NCBI GenBank assembly: GCA_020002185.1
Contig: CM034539.1
Location: 28,884,950-28,948,949, forward strand
Source of the DNA: Paraescarpia echinospica
Lineage: Eukaryota; Annelida; Polychaeta; Sabellida; Siboglinidae
Reading direction: 5' to 3'
Length of the DNA: 64,000 nt
How positions within the stretch are numbered: position 1 is the stretch's first letter; each line of letters starts with the position of its first letter. Below, piece by piece: positions 10,970-21,601 of this stretch. The translations under genes were made by a program, and so were the position numbers. The notes below the pieces were generated by a model. It had not been told where the DNA came from, did no database searches, and saw nothing but the letters and a program-made list of their open reading frames with translations.

Positions 10970-11580
10970 AAAGAAAGATGCTTCTCATGAGTTTCCTGCA
11001 GTTTTCCTTTTATATGGGGCACAGGCGTATGCAGGTTCTCATGATTAGTTGTGACTGGCGGAGTCAACTACAAGGACAAAGCGCAACTGACTCAGGTAAC
11101 GTCCAGACATTGAGTAGTTCTGGCAGGGGTAAGTAGTATAGTTCAGAACCACCCCTGGCTTGCAAGGATGGTTTTATTGAATATCACAATAAATATGTGA
11201 TCAGCACAGACGTGATGTTAGGCAAGATATATATATAAACTATTCTCAAAAAGGGTACATCACAACGTACTCTTGCGCTGAACATTAAGCAAACAAAACT
11301 CTGCATTGTAACTTATACAGAAACGCACTGATTCAGTGTTTAAACATAATTTTGACCATTGTTGTATTGACAAAACATTAACTATAACTAACAATGTATG
11401 TGTGTATGCGCGTGGATGTGTGTCTGCAAGCAAGGTGCGTGCGTGCGTGCATGCGTGGGATAGTGCATATGTTTGATGTCGCAGTGAGTTTAGGTGTGCG
11501 TGCAGGCGTGCGTACATACATGCATGCATGTATGTCATTTCAGTTAACCACCTCTAAAGTTATACAATTCTGAACCAATC
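10970..11580. other. Spacer with purine/pyrimidine alternation
   Basis: A GTGCGTGCGTGC/ATGCATGC-type tract lies at 11395-11530. No gene was recognised. Confidence 0.5.
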
Positions 11581-11870
11581 TTACTGCTTCTTGACAGTAA
11601 CGACAGCACCAGCCACAATGACCATCAGAAGGCAGGCTCCAAAGGTGATGAGAGCAAAGTGATGGCCTGAAGGGCTGACTTAACAGGCGATGCTGCAGGT
11701 GCCTCAACAGTTGGCTCCTGGGTTGATGGTGCTAGATACCATGGCCAGTCTGTGTGAGACTGACTCTCACAGCGACCATCTCCGTAGACACATTGGGATG
11801 AGTCACACTCGTTGACGTCGGTCTCTCAATAGATGTCAATGTAGCCGCTGGGACACCCGCTATGGTAACT
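11581..11870 (-). pseudogene. 3' end of an EGF-like, single-pass membrane protein (broken)
   Basis: Minus-strand reading gives CPSGYIDIY, an in-frame TGA where a Cys codon is expected, then DVNECDSSQCVYGDGRCES, the start of a calcium-binding EGF-like domain. A Pro/Thr-rich stalk (APSTQEPTVEAPAASP) follows. After a frame change comes a hydrophobic segment LITFGACLLMVIVAGAVV, a KKQ tail and a TAA at 11583-11581. The order EGF, stalk, membrane helix, short tail is that of a type I cell-surface receptor. The stop and frameshift point to a pseudogene, although unseen splicing could explain the frame change. Confidence 0.6.
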
Positions 11871-11871
11871 A

Positions 11872-12115
11872 AGAAGAATTAGTTTTATTTGACCCATCAA
11901 ACATTTCAAGTGACACATACAATACATCCATGTCTAATTATAATTTTTAAAAGTACAAGTTTATAACCTTATGCTAAGCATGGTATAATGTAAAGTAAAT
12001 AACAAACATAAGGTCAGGAGACTCCTCTAAGACTGTGGTAGTCGCTCTCGAGGAGCCATCTTCTGTGGTAGAAATTCAACTGAATCAATAGGTCACCCAA
12101 ATCAAATTCTTCCTG
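11872..12115 (+). repeat. Dispersed repeat, copy A
   Basis: This segment is homologous, in inverted orientation, to 52490-52714. Shared landmarks are AGTTTTATTTGAC, ATACATCCATGTC, ACATGGTATAATGTA-like sequence, and AGGAGACTCCTCTAAGACTG followed by GTAGTCGCT. No coding capacity is conserved. It may be part of a larger transposon; ends were not resolved. Confidence 0.7.
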
Positions 12116-12189
12116 AAAAAAATCAGCATAATAAAAATCTCTTATTATGTATGAATGTATGTACCGAAACTATTATAACATTGACATCT

Positions 12190-12315
12190 GTTACACAATA
12201 CATACCAAGGTAGCCACTTGGACAGTCACAATGGTATAGCCAGAGAAACCTGAAACCATAACATTTACACAATGCACACCAAGGTAGCCACTTGGACCCT
12301 TGTTATAAGAGAAAC
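12190..12315 (-). pseudogene. Two degenerate EGF-like mini-segments
   Basis: On the minus strand, 12245-12195 encodes YHCDCPSGYLGMYCV. A neighbouring duplicate at 12310-12265 encodes GPSGYLGVHCV with the first cysteines lost. Both parallel CPSGYIDIY at 11840. They look like tandemly duplicated short exons or exon fragments upstream of the broken receptor end at 11581-11870. Confidence 0.5.
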
Positions 12316-12319
12316 CTGA

Positions 12320-13125
12320 AACTGATAACACAAGAGACTGAGAAATAAATTTATGTAAAACATTAATCACCACATTTGCAATCTATTGTTTTTTTCTTAA
12401 TATAGATGTCATCGGTTACTTCCAGTTATTGCCTTAAGCACTTGTGCTGCTTTGTACTGATGAAATTAATGACTTTATGAGTATCTGCCAAGTTGGTCAT
12501 GTAGATGTAGTTGGTGTTACAAATGTTGAATCACCTGTGCTTTGGACAGGCATGGGGTAATAGTAATATATATTAGTAACAATTACAAATCCTGCATTTC
12601 AACATGAACCCGATGAAATAATGTTTACAAATCATTCACAGTATTCCACTGTCTATAACCCGACATCTTTTGTGTTGAAAACAAGACTGATTTCTGCATT
12701 ATTCTCGATAGGAGGCAAGTGCATGATGTAGCATGCTTACAATACACTGAATAAAGTGTAGAGATAGGCCATCTCTTGCAATATTCACACTTGACCATGT
12801 CATAATAATAATAATTGCTTTAGTCACAGACTCCATGCAACATACAAGTACATTACCATGGTTCTATAGTTGTTTATAAACAATAGTTACAATGTACAGA
12901 ATGAAAAATCACCCGTCAACAAAATGTATATACAGGGAATTGAACCAGTATTTCCATATTCTTGACATGTATTTCACGTCACTATTAATAATGTTACAAA
13001 TCAATGTTTTTTGAGAACTGCAGTCGGCACATAAACCTATATGTCAAATTTCTAATAACAGCAGCACAGTTAAGTAAATTATTGTTAACATACTTTTCAC
13101 TAGCACTACAGTATCTGTCATAACC
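12320..13125. other. AT-rich spacer
   Basis: No gene or repeat structure beyond low complexity (ATAATAATAAT near 12805) was seen. Confidence 0.5.
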
Positions 13126-13129
13126 TAAC

Positions 13130-13775
13130 ACCATTCAAAATATATTGTTGTAAGAGACATACAATTCCCTGATTGCATAGTTATGAAAATTCCACCTTAG
13201 ATGGGCAGTATACATAGGTGAGCAAAAAGTAGTAAACAATGTCTTCTTTACATCATTTGAACACATATGAAATTTTCTTATGATCATGTTGCCTTGTGCA
13301 TACAACTGGCGACATTGTCTACATATATCATTGTCATCTAGCATACTATTTGAAATTATATGACCCAAATATTTTACAGATTCTACCTCACAGAGTTTGT
13401 CATTACCAAGCATAAAACTTGGAAATTTAACATTCTTCCAATCTTGTTTCTAATTATCATGACCATACTCTTTTTGGCATTGTACCTTATATCATGAGAT
13501 AATCCATATTGATCACAGACGGTGAGAAGGGTCTGTAATCCCCTGCTGGACGGACAAAATACTACAAGATCATCAGCATACATAATATTATTTACACAAT
13601 TATATCCTACATAACATCCTGTATTGCAACTATTAAGTACAGTGGATAAACCATCCACGTAAACACTGAACAAATAGGGGGATACAATACCTCCTTGTCT
13701 AACTCCATTACTTACATAAATACTGTCAGACACATGACTACCCCATCTTACACACATCTGCATACCAAAACACTA
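13130..13775 (-). pseudogene. 5'-truncated LINE reverse transcriptase, same family as the 25-29.6 kb LINE
   Basis: The minus strand encodes RT palm segments: GVRQGGIVSPYLF, NIMYADDLVVF (catalytic YADD), GLQTLLTVCDQYG, and after a frameshift near 13410, VKYLGHIISN and KFHMCSNDVKKTLF. These align motif by motif with YADDLLLF, GLQTLLDMCYSYG, YLGHIISNN and KFHFCSTAVKNKLF of the LINE at 29.1-29.5 kb. Endonuclease and fingers are missing, so the insertion is 5' truncated with its 5' edge at about 13775, directly beside a 34-bp array. Confidence 0.85.
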
Positions 13776-13785
13776 GAATTCTAAT

Positions 13786-13953
13786 AAATTGATTCAGTGT
13801 ACATATGGCACCGTGTCATAAATTGATTCAGTGTACATATGGCACCGTGTCATAAATTGATTCAGTGTACATATGGCACCGTGTCATAAATTGATTCAGT
13901 GTACATATGGCACCGTGTCATAAATTGATTCAGTGTACATATGGCACCGTGTC
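13786..13953 (+). repeat. 34-bp tandem repeat, 5 units
   Basis: Five near-identical units start AAATTGATTCAGTGTACATA and continue TGGCACCGTGTCAT, at 13786, 13820, 13854, 13888 and 13922. The array abuts the truncated 5' edge of the LINE fragment. Confidence 0.95.
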
Positions 13954-13954
13954 A

Positions 13955-14784
13955 CATGGAGTGTAAATTATGCAGGTGGGTGATGTTTGTCATGGTCACG
14001 TGACTTTGTAGTCTCTGTATCTTCACAGTTAACTGCCAGACATACTTGTGTGTGTGCCAGCGGTGCTGCTAATTACATCAGTCTCAGTACCCCCTGGCAG
14101 ATCGCCTTGTGAAACTCTGAAGATAAGCTCCGCCAATAAGGTCGCTTGCCGGCAAGTTCCGATGGTTTGGGAAGTAGACGTAGTTAGGTATTTGAATACA
14201 CAATACCCCTCAGGGGCTCACAAGAATGCCCGAGTGGGTAATTATATGGGGATTTCTGGCACTCAAGGAAGGGCTTCGTCTTGGTTACTAGAGTATGGGT
14301 CGGACAGTTGACTGCACTGTTCTCACGGGTCGTACAGCGAAGTCAATTATTCGTTTGATTCAGCTAACTTCCATACAATGTGTAGGAGATCTGCCAGGGA
14401 TAGTGAACAGGTGATGTGTGTCACAGTACTAGGGCCAGATCTATCCTGAGCCAATATAATATGACAAGGTAGTTTACCTTAGGAAAGGGAAGACGTACCG
14501 CCTATGTCAGTAAGTTTACATTGTGCCAGCAGCTGCAGCAAAGGTGTTCATTGTTGACATAGGGACAAATTATCCTAGCAGGATTGTTGTAACTATAGAA
14601 TATAAACGTTATAGATTCTTTTAAGATTTTTTTATTTTAAAGAACAAAATTTTGTTATTTGTTAGGAATTTACTCTTAACAAAATTGTAAGTACAAACAA
14701 ATTTATAAGAGAAAATAGGTAAAGAAACATCGCACATGAGTAACACCAAGAAAGTAGCCAACCACTAGGGAAAGCATTGCTTAC
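13955..14784. other. Spacer
   Basis: An 87-codon plus-strand frame near 14048-14311 has no recognisable motif. Nothing else is supported. Confidence 0.45.
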
Positions 14785-16105
14785 CAATAGCTACAGCCGT
14801 GCCTCGTGTTACTCACATACCTGACCATGCCAATGCACTCACGTGAACACTGTCTCTTGTGTAATTTTTCTCTATTGACAACTTAACTGTTGTTTTTCTT
14901 GTTATCTCGTCGTCAGAGGTGACGCTAGCCTCAGTTGCCTCAATTCTGTTCCTCGATTTCAGATATCTTTTTTCTTCTTCTTCTTTTCCCTAACTGATCT
15001 TGCACTGCTCTGTCCACCGACTGCCTCCATGCCCTCTACCTTTTGTTCTCATTCTCCACTCCTCTCCCATTCCTTCCAACTCTCTCTTTATACAGTTCTC
15101 CACTCCTCTCCCGTTCCTTCCAACTCTCTCTTTATACAGTTCTCCACTCCTCTCCCGTTCCTTCCAACTCTCTCTTTATACAGTTCTCCACTCCTCTCCC
15201 GTTCCTTCCAACTCTCTCTTTACACAGTTCTCCACTCCTCTCCCGTTCCTTCCAACTCTCTCTTTATACAGTTCTCCACTCCTCTCCCGTTCCTTCCAAC
15301 TCTCTCTTTATACAGTTCTCCACTCCTCTCCCGTTCCTCTGAACTCTCTCTTTGTACAGTTCTCCACTCCTCTCCTGTTCCTTCCAACTCTCTCTTTGTA
15401 CAGTTCTCTACGCGTCTCCCGTTCCTTCCCACTCTCTCTTTGTACAGTTCTCCACTCCTCTCCCGTTCCTTCCAACTCTCTCTTTGTACAGTTTTCCACT
15501 CCTCTCCCGTTCCTTCCAACTCTCTCTTTATACAGTTCTCCACTCCTCTCCCATTCCTTCCAACTCTCTCTTTATACAGTCCTCCCACCGCAGTCTAGAT
15601 CTTGCTTGCCTCTTTTTCCCCTCCTAATATGATCAATGTCCGCATCTTATTTGTCACAATTTGTCGAGCACGATAAAAACCAGGCCTTACTCTAAACTGG
15701 CCAAACTGTACTGGTATACGAGTCAACATCTCACAAACTACTACCAGCGCCACAGAAGATATTGTAAGCAGTTCGCGAGTGACTGCCACAGTACCCTCTG
15801 CCAGCTTCCCAGGATCACAACCATTGCCCAGGTCATTTGTCCCGGTATCAATCACAACATTCGATGCAACTGCTCGCACCACTCTCAGTTGCCAAAAAGG
15901 CCATCTAAAGTAAGACCCCCCTTTCCCATGGAAAATGACATTCCCAAACATATCAGCCAAGTCACGATCTGTTCGACAATACCTGTGACTGTCTCTACCT
16001 ACCCAGCTGACTTGACAGACAAATCCACCCGTCGCACAAAACTGTCCCCAACAATAAGGTGTGTCGGTTTCTGCATGTTCTGGAAAGAAAGATGTTTCTC
16101 ATGAG
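14785..16105 (-). pseudogene. SGNH-hydrolase-like relic, copy 2, interrupted
   Basis: Minus-strand reading gives block I as LIVGDSFVRRVDL near 16050. It continues with DLADMFGNVIFHGKGG near 15970, block III as VVIDTGTNDLGNG near 15850, and VVVCEMLTR followed by FGQFRVRPGFYRARQIVTNK to about 15640. Homology to copy 1 then jumps to 14880-14785; the intervening 740 bp, including the 44-bp array, is an insertion or expansion. Blocks GDS and GTND identify the SGNH fold. A catalytic Asp-x-x-His block was not found, and frames change several times, so it is dead. Confidence 0.75.
15050..15588 (+). repeat. 44-bp pyrimidine-rich array, about 12 units
   Basis: The unit is CTCCACTCCTCTCCCGTTCC plus TTCCAACTCTCTCTTTATACAGTT. 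Because 44 is not a multiple of three, the reading frame rotates from unit to unit, yet three long plus frames stay open (up to 210 codons). This is a base-composition effect (C/T strand lacking stops), not evidence of a gene. The strong C/T strand asymmetry could favour triplex DNA. Confidence 0.93.
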
Positions 16106-16109
16106 TAAA

Positions 16110-16517
16110 ATAGGCGGATCCAGGGGGCCTGATGGGCAAGTGCCCCCTACAACTTTGTAATTTGGCTGTGTTATGCCTGCACTAGAGTGGCGAGCCCCCT
16201 TTGACTTTCTGAATGTGCCCTCGTTATGTGCCCCTTGAGAACATCGCTGCGAAAAGTGTTCAACAGCACCCCCATATTCTGATGTTTTCAGTCGAGCAGA
16301 GACATTGGAGAAACTGAAGTTACAGCGGCAATATTTTTTCAGCAGAATCCCCCCTCCCCCGTCTTCCGATGACGGAGTCATGATGAAGCTCCGGCTCAGA
16401 CCACCCAATATGAATTTGGTTTAGCCACCAGGGAAGATTTTTTGGCTAGCCTCAAGGAGTGCAATTGGAGGTTTTTGCCCCCCCCCCCCAGACTACCCTC
16501 TCTGGATCCGCCCCTGC
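16110..16517. mobile_element. Small non-autonomous DNA transposon with GGATCC-containing TIRs
   Basis: The left end is GGCGGATCCAGGGGG (about 16115) and the right end is CTCTGGATCCGCCCCTG (about 16500-16517), which are inverted copies. The interior has no transposase. A C-run lies just inside the right end. The outermost bases of the left end are eroded, so no target-site duplication could be read. The end type matches the fragment at 905-948. Confidence 0.75.
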
Positions 16518-16519
16518 AT

Positions 16520-17575
16520 AATGGTTTTTGGACACGGTTTCTCTTGGTAAAAGCTGTGCAACGACGTCAACGTGGAAACCTGATGCACAGTTTCTTCTCA
16601 CACTTAATTACTACACGCTACTTGTGTCACATCACAAATTTAGGAACTCTTACAAATTTGAAGATTATTTAATAAATATAAAACAAATTTGGGTGTAAAG
16701 CCAAATAGGCAGAACAGTAATTTTTCAGCTGCAATAAAAATTCAGACACACAATGATACTTGTTTGTAAGCACCATATGGCAATAAAGGAAGAATGTTTA
16801 TGTAAATTCAAAAATTGTCAGTCAATTACTAAAGATATGACCCAAATTCTCAGTGCAAGTCGAAAAGAATGAAATGATTTAATCATTTTTGTTAGCACAT
16901 TGAACTGGAATTTATCCTTTGTAAAGATGAAATTGAATTAATAAATATGAATAGACTCAGGTATGGATGTGACACAAGCATTCGACCCAGGAAGAACCAC
17001 ACATGGGACAGCCAATCACCCAATGCCCCATGTATGTAAGAAGACTGGGTGGTATTAACATGAACCAACCAAAAAATTAAAATAAGCAAAACATAACAAA
17101 TCTTAACTAATATTTTAATAGAATTACTTGTCAACAGAGTGTGCGTGCGTGCGTGCGTGCGTGCGTGCGCATGTGTCTGTGTGTGCATGCATGCGTGCGT
17201 GCGTGCGCATGCATGTGAGTGTGTGTCTGTGTGGGTGTGTGTTTATGTTGAATCAGTTCGCACTGGTTCGTGAGTCAAACTGAAACAGAGTCTATTACAT
17301 TAAATTGTACATACTGACAAGCAACACATAGAAATATTAACTGACATTTAGTTTAATAGAACTACATGTCAACAAACAACATTGCTCTGGTTATTGTTGA
17401 GGATTTCTTTCTGGTAACAGTGTCTGATACTCTGATTGTATGTACATCTTACAATGTGTATATATGTTGAACCAGTTCGCACTGGTTCATGAGTCAACTG
17501 AAACTGAGTACCGGTAGGTCACATTATATAAATAACTATAACACTACATTTTCGTTTTAATTTCTTTGTAAGCTG
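16520..17575. other. Spacer with (GTGC)n microsatellite
   Basis: An alternating GTGC/GTGT tract occupies about 17139-17240 and could adopt Z-DNA. A sequence containing GAACCAGTTCGCACTGGTTC occurs near 17470, with a near-copy (ATCAGTTCGCACTGGTTCGTG) near 17252. No gene was recognised. Confidence 0.55.
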
Positions 17576-17578
17576 TGG

Positions 17579-18113
17579 CAGTGTGCATCAGAACTCTGAA
17601 TCTAATCCAACATCCACAAGTCCTTCAAGATGACATCTACAATAACTTCAACAAGCTTAATAATCGGGTCTTCACCATCATCTTCACTCTTGTCTTTTCT
17701 CCAGTATGTAATCTCAAATGCATTCCCCTTTGCTTTCCCAAACATGATCAAAGTGCTTTCCTACAAAGCCAGCCTGGTTAGATATCAGCCCTGTGATTAC
17801 CCCCGTCATATCCTCAGTCATCTCTAGTTCGTTCATTTGTTCTAGTTCTAATGTCCCATCCAGGACCTTCTTCTGCAATTTATTCATCTTCCTTTTTTCT
17901 CTCTTCTGTTCCTTCTGCCTTTGTCTGTCTGAAAGTGCTTGCATGATGACTCCATCTTGTTTCTTGCATAAGGCCCGCGACCTATAGCAAACTATAACTT
18001 TCCTCCATTCATCTTCGTGTTGACTACCTAACCATGTGGCAATTCCATTCTTGATAAACTTCACCTTGCCATCTCTAAAACCGAATGTGGCAGTAAGTGC
18101 CCATTGAGACTAG
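17579..18113 (-). pseudogene. C-terminal part of an unrecognised gene with Tudor/SGF29-like end
   Basis: From about 18105 the frame reads ALTATFGFRDGKVKFIKNG, then a basic coiled-coil stretch (DRQRQKEQKREKRKMNKLQKK), then FVGKHFDHVWESKGE. A one-base shift near 17715 follows, after which FEITYWRKDKSEDDGED...ILKDLWMLD runs to a stop. The pattern +VGK.I.H.w, then F.I.Y, an acidic loop and a final DL.ML resembles a small Tudor-like module at the end of many lineage-specific invertebrate proteins. The frameshift in an AAAGGGG run could be mutation or assembly error. Role unknown; reading of methyl marks would be the family-based guess. Confidence 0.45.
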
Positions 18114-18117
18114 TGAT

Positions 18118-18435
18118 CTACCAAACCGAGTGTCTGTTCCGAAAACATGTTGTGAGTTGGCGCGGACTCTCCTTGGGTGAGAACGAGGTCTCCTGCAGGT
18201 AGCGCTGCAGCTGTTTGCTGAGCAACTCCTTGGAACCAACCAGTAATGATCTCATGATTGATGCCAGCATCTCCTTCTCTTTGCTGTCAGTGATTGGTGC
18301 TTGAAGAGATGTGAGGACAGATTCTGGGTTCATTTGGTTCTGGTAAATATCTTTCGTTGAAATGAGCATCTGCTGGGGGTCGTCTTGGAAGTTGGTGAGG
18401 CTGCTCATGGGCACAGACCACTGCTGACTTACCAA
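18118..18435 (-). CDS. Upstream exon of the same unrecognised gene (candidate)
   Basis: A 105-codon frame on the same strand is rich in charged and Ser/Gln residues (DPQQMLISTKDIYQNQMNPE; EKEMLASIMRSLLVGSKELL), suggesting helical structure. It lies 5' of the Tudor-like segment in gene orientation and is separated from it by a short stretch with acceptor-like bases. Joining the two is inference. No family was recognised. Confidence 0.35.
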   Translation of the reverse strand: MVSQQWSVPMSSLTNFQDDPQQMLISTKDIYQNQMNPESVLTSLQAPITDSKEKEMLASIMRSLLVGSKELLSKQLQRYLQETSFSPKESPRQLTTCFRNRHSVW

Positions 18436-18439
18436 TTTT

Positions 18440-19685
18440 CGGCCATGTTATTTTTTTGTCAGGTTATAACAAAACTGTACCATTCAAAAATCTGAAATTT
18501 CTACACAGCCACTGTTATCATGTCATTGATATGCTGATAAAATTTCATTAAACTTCTGAGACAGCTCTTCTAAAACACACCAGTGTGCGGTGCCTATCAA
18601 TATTTACCAAAACAGCCATGTTTTTCTGCACCATGTGAAAAATATGGCAACAAATCAGTCCACCAACTACACTCTTCCAAATATATAATACATGCTAGCA
18701 CTCAACCTGCTGGTGCGCCTGATCTGCTCCACTCTTTTCCCATAAAAAACTTTCAAATATCACCACTTTCTAGGTGCTATAATTATTCTGCAATACAACA
18801 GGAAGGTTAATTAACAGTGCTCTGACTCCTCATGCATTTGTGCATCTGGGGATCATCTGTAGAATTGTCCTCTTTCGAAACATTGACATAAAACTCATGC
18901 ATCCGTGGTCCAGTTGGAAATTTCCACAGTAATCCCAGACATTTCGGCTGCATCATCATAATCAGGTTTCTCAAATCCTCTTGCAGTGCGGTTTTCAAGC
19001 TGGTTGTGTTGCTGCAGTACTTGTCTAAGTAGAGCTGTAACTGGCCATGCCAGAAGAAAATGCCTGCAAAATGAAAGAGGATGTACAACCTATTTCATAC
19101 GCATCTAACGGTGAGGCCTGTGTGGATGTTCTCTTTCTGCGTAACATAGGCGCCAGAACAAAATATATATTGCAGGGGCCGAACAAGACTTTGAGTACCA
19201 CTTCGCTGTCGACTTGACTCATGACATGATTGGAAGATGTGGGGGGTGGGATGGGGGTGCTGTTGAAAATGTTTTGACGCCACTGCACCGTAACTTCAGC
19301 GTCTCTTCAGGCTATCTGGAAACCTTGACATGCACGCCCCTTGAGGAAATATTGGTGGGCTAATCTTATCTCCAGTCCCCCACCAACACAAATTACACCA
19401 TGAAATGCACAACCCTTCCCTAAATATATTGGAGGGCTAATCCTATCTGCAGTCCCCTCCTCAAATATTGGTGGCTCAGCCCCCAATTCAGCACCTTAGA
19501 TGAAGAATTTTAATCCGGATGAATCTCCCTTCCCTGTTAGTACCTCATCTTTAATAAGGAGTAGATGACATTAGCTGCTTGCAGTTGTTTCTAAATAACT
19601 TCCAAGTCGGCATCCACTTTCTTTAGAACTTGTCAGCACTTATGAGCTAGACCATCTAAGAGGGGGGACATTGCAGTTGAGTTCT
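18440..19685. other. Spacer with possible decayed minus-strand coding
   Basis: A 93-codon minus-strand frame at 19088-18807 (containing LLWKFPTGPRMHEFYVNVSK) looks protein-like but matches nothing I recognise. It could be an earlier exon of the gene ending at 17.6 kb. The rest, with C-rich repeats of TGGGCTAATC(T/C)TATCTCCAG at 19350-19480, is non-coding. Confidence 0.35.
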
Positions 19686-19689
19686 AACA

Positions 19690-20350
19690 GCTACCCAAAC
19701 AAAAATGTTTAGTTGAAATGCAACTGATTCTCTATGAACAGTTGAATTTCAAGTGTTGAAAGTTGGTTTCAACTGCTGTTCAACCTGCGTTCAACACTTG
19801 AATGCAAGTTGAATGTGAACTTGAAGTTGAACGCAAGTTAAAAGCGGGGACTTCGACTTCAACAGCAGTTGAACGCAAGTTGAAAGCAGGGACTTACACT
19901 TCAACAGCAGTTGAACGCAAGTTGAAAGCAGGGACTTACACTTCAACAGCAGTTGAACGCAAGTTAAAAGCGGGGACTTAGACTTCAACAGCAGATGAAC
20001 GCAAGTTAAAAGCAGGGACTTACACTTCAACAGCAGTTGAACGCAAGTTAAAAGCGGGGACTTAGACTTCAACAGCAGATGAACGCAAGTTGAAAGCGGG
20101 GACTTAGACTTCAACAGCAGTTGAACGCAAGTTGAAAGCAGGGACTTACACTTCAACAGCAGTTGAACGCAAGTTGAAAGCAGGGACTTACACTTCAACA
20201 GCAGTTGAACGCAAGTTGAAAGCGGGGACTTAGACTTCAACAGCAGATGAACGTAAGTTAAAAGCGGGGACTTAGACTTCAACAGCAGTTGAATGCAAGT
20301 TGAAAGCAAGGAATTTTCAACAACTCAGTTTGAACACAAGTTGAATGCAG
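19690..20350 (+). repeat. TTGAAC-rich element with 42-bp array, 11 units
   Basis: The segment opens with CCCAAACAAAAATG, a terminus shared with the copies near 24.6, 48.85 and 49.61 kb. From about 19826 it consists of about eleven 42-bp units (ACTTCAACAGCAGTTGAACG then CAAGTTGAAAGCAGGGACTTAC). Every unit is dense in TTCAA/TTGAA inverted pairs. The minus-strand frame (LLLKSKSPLLTCVQ per unit) is open only because 42 is a multiple of three. Confidence 0.85.
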
Positions 20351-20745
20351 TGATTTTGTCATTCCTAAAAACGTGAACACAAGTAATGCATGCATTTTGT
20401 CATTATAAAGAATGCGTCGTGATTGTAAACACAAACTTACTCTTACGTATTTACACAAATTCATTCAGTTACAACTGAGCTCACTGACATTTTAAAATAA
20501 TATTTCAGTAGCAGGACTGGGGTCAATTAAAAAATGAATTGGAATTATTCAATTCCTTAATTGAACAAAGAAAAAGAGGAAGACCATGGAAAAGGAGGAA
20601 ATAAAACATGACACTGGACTCCCACTGTTAACAGCAGAGCTTTAGATAGGACAAAATGGAGGGATCCCAGTGGGCACACAACGACTTTTATTATTATTAT
20701 ACTGAACTTATAAAGTGCTTTTATCAGTAAATTTTTGGACAAGTG
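20351..20745. other. Spacer
   Basis: No gene. CCCAGTGGGCACACAACG at about 20668-20685 resembles a common MITE terminus that precedes GACGTC/GACATC-rich repeats like those that follow. Confidence 0.4.
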
Positions 20746-21075
20746 GACGACATCTCAAAATAATGTCAAAACAACGTCTGTAGATGTCTTTCTGTTGACA
20801 TCTAATTCATGTCAACAGATTGACATCCATTAGATATCTCTCTATTGACATAAAAATCATGCTGGATAATTGACATCTATAAGATGCAGTTTTATTGACA
20901 TGAAAATGACATTGAACATAGAACTTTTACCGTTTTAGAATGACGTAAAAAACGTCTTTCTACTGATATCTAAATCACGCTGGTGAATTGACATATTTTA
21001 GACATCTTTCTATTGACGTAAACATTGCCTTTGGAGAATTGACATCTATTAGATCTACTTTATATTGACACAACA
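20746..21075 (+). repeat. Degenerate ~60-bp repeats of TTGACATCTA/AGACATCT
   Basis: Five or six imperfect units contain ATTGACATCTATTAGATATC-like and TTTCTATTGACATAAA-like blocks. Together with the CCCAGTGGGCACACAACG start this looks like the interior of a decayed MITE whose other end is not recognisable. Confidence 0.6.
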
Positions 21076-21595
21076 ATTATGGCAAACAAAAGAATTATTA
21101 ATTTTGTTGTCTCGGAAATACATAAAAAGACACAATACCACATTGACGATAATACCATGCAGGAGAATTTTGACCTATTAATGAGACATAATGTTAACAT
21201 ATAAATTACTTTGAACAATACCATATAACATCACATCCACATTAACTTGCCTAGATTTTTCATTTGTATATTTGTTTACTTACATTTTTGCACAATAATT
21301 TTTCATGAGATTTGTTTAAATGCTAATGCATGCATCATATAAATGTCAGGGTCTCCGACCTCTTATGATTACGAGGAAATGTTTTTTGTGTGCCAAGGTA
21401 TATAATATATTTATACATGCTTGGGGATATACATACATGTCACTGCAGTTGATGGGAGGATATGATGCCATTATATGATGGTGGATTAAAATAATAATTA
21501 TGTGCTTAGCATCTTGTCACCTTAGCTTGGCTTTCAGTGTTGACTAAATAACAAATATTTTCAAATCAAAACGTAAAACAGGTATAATTTGAAGC
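21076..21595. other. AT-rich spacer
   Basis: Nothing recognised. Confidence 0.5.
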
Positions 21596-21601
21596 CTACA
21601 T

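Noticed and set aside
15000..15632. 210- and 189-codon Ser/Pro/Leu-rich proteins and Glu/Arg-rich minus-strand proteins
   Set aside because: By-products of a C/T-only strand; the 44-bp period rotates the frame, so no stable protein repeat exists.
19791..20309. 172-codon minus-strand LLLKSKSPL repeat protein
   Set aside because: The frame is carried by the 42-bp noncoding array of a MITE-like element.
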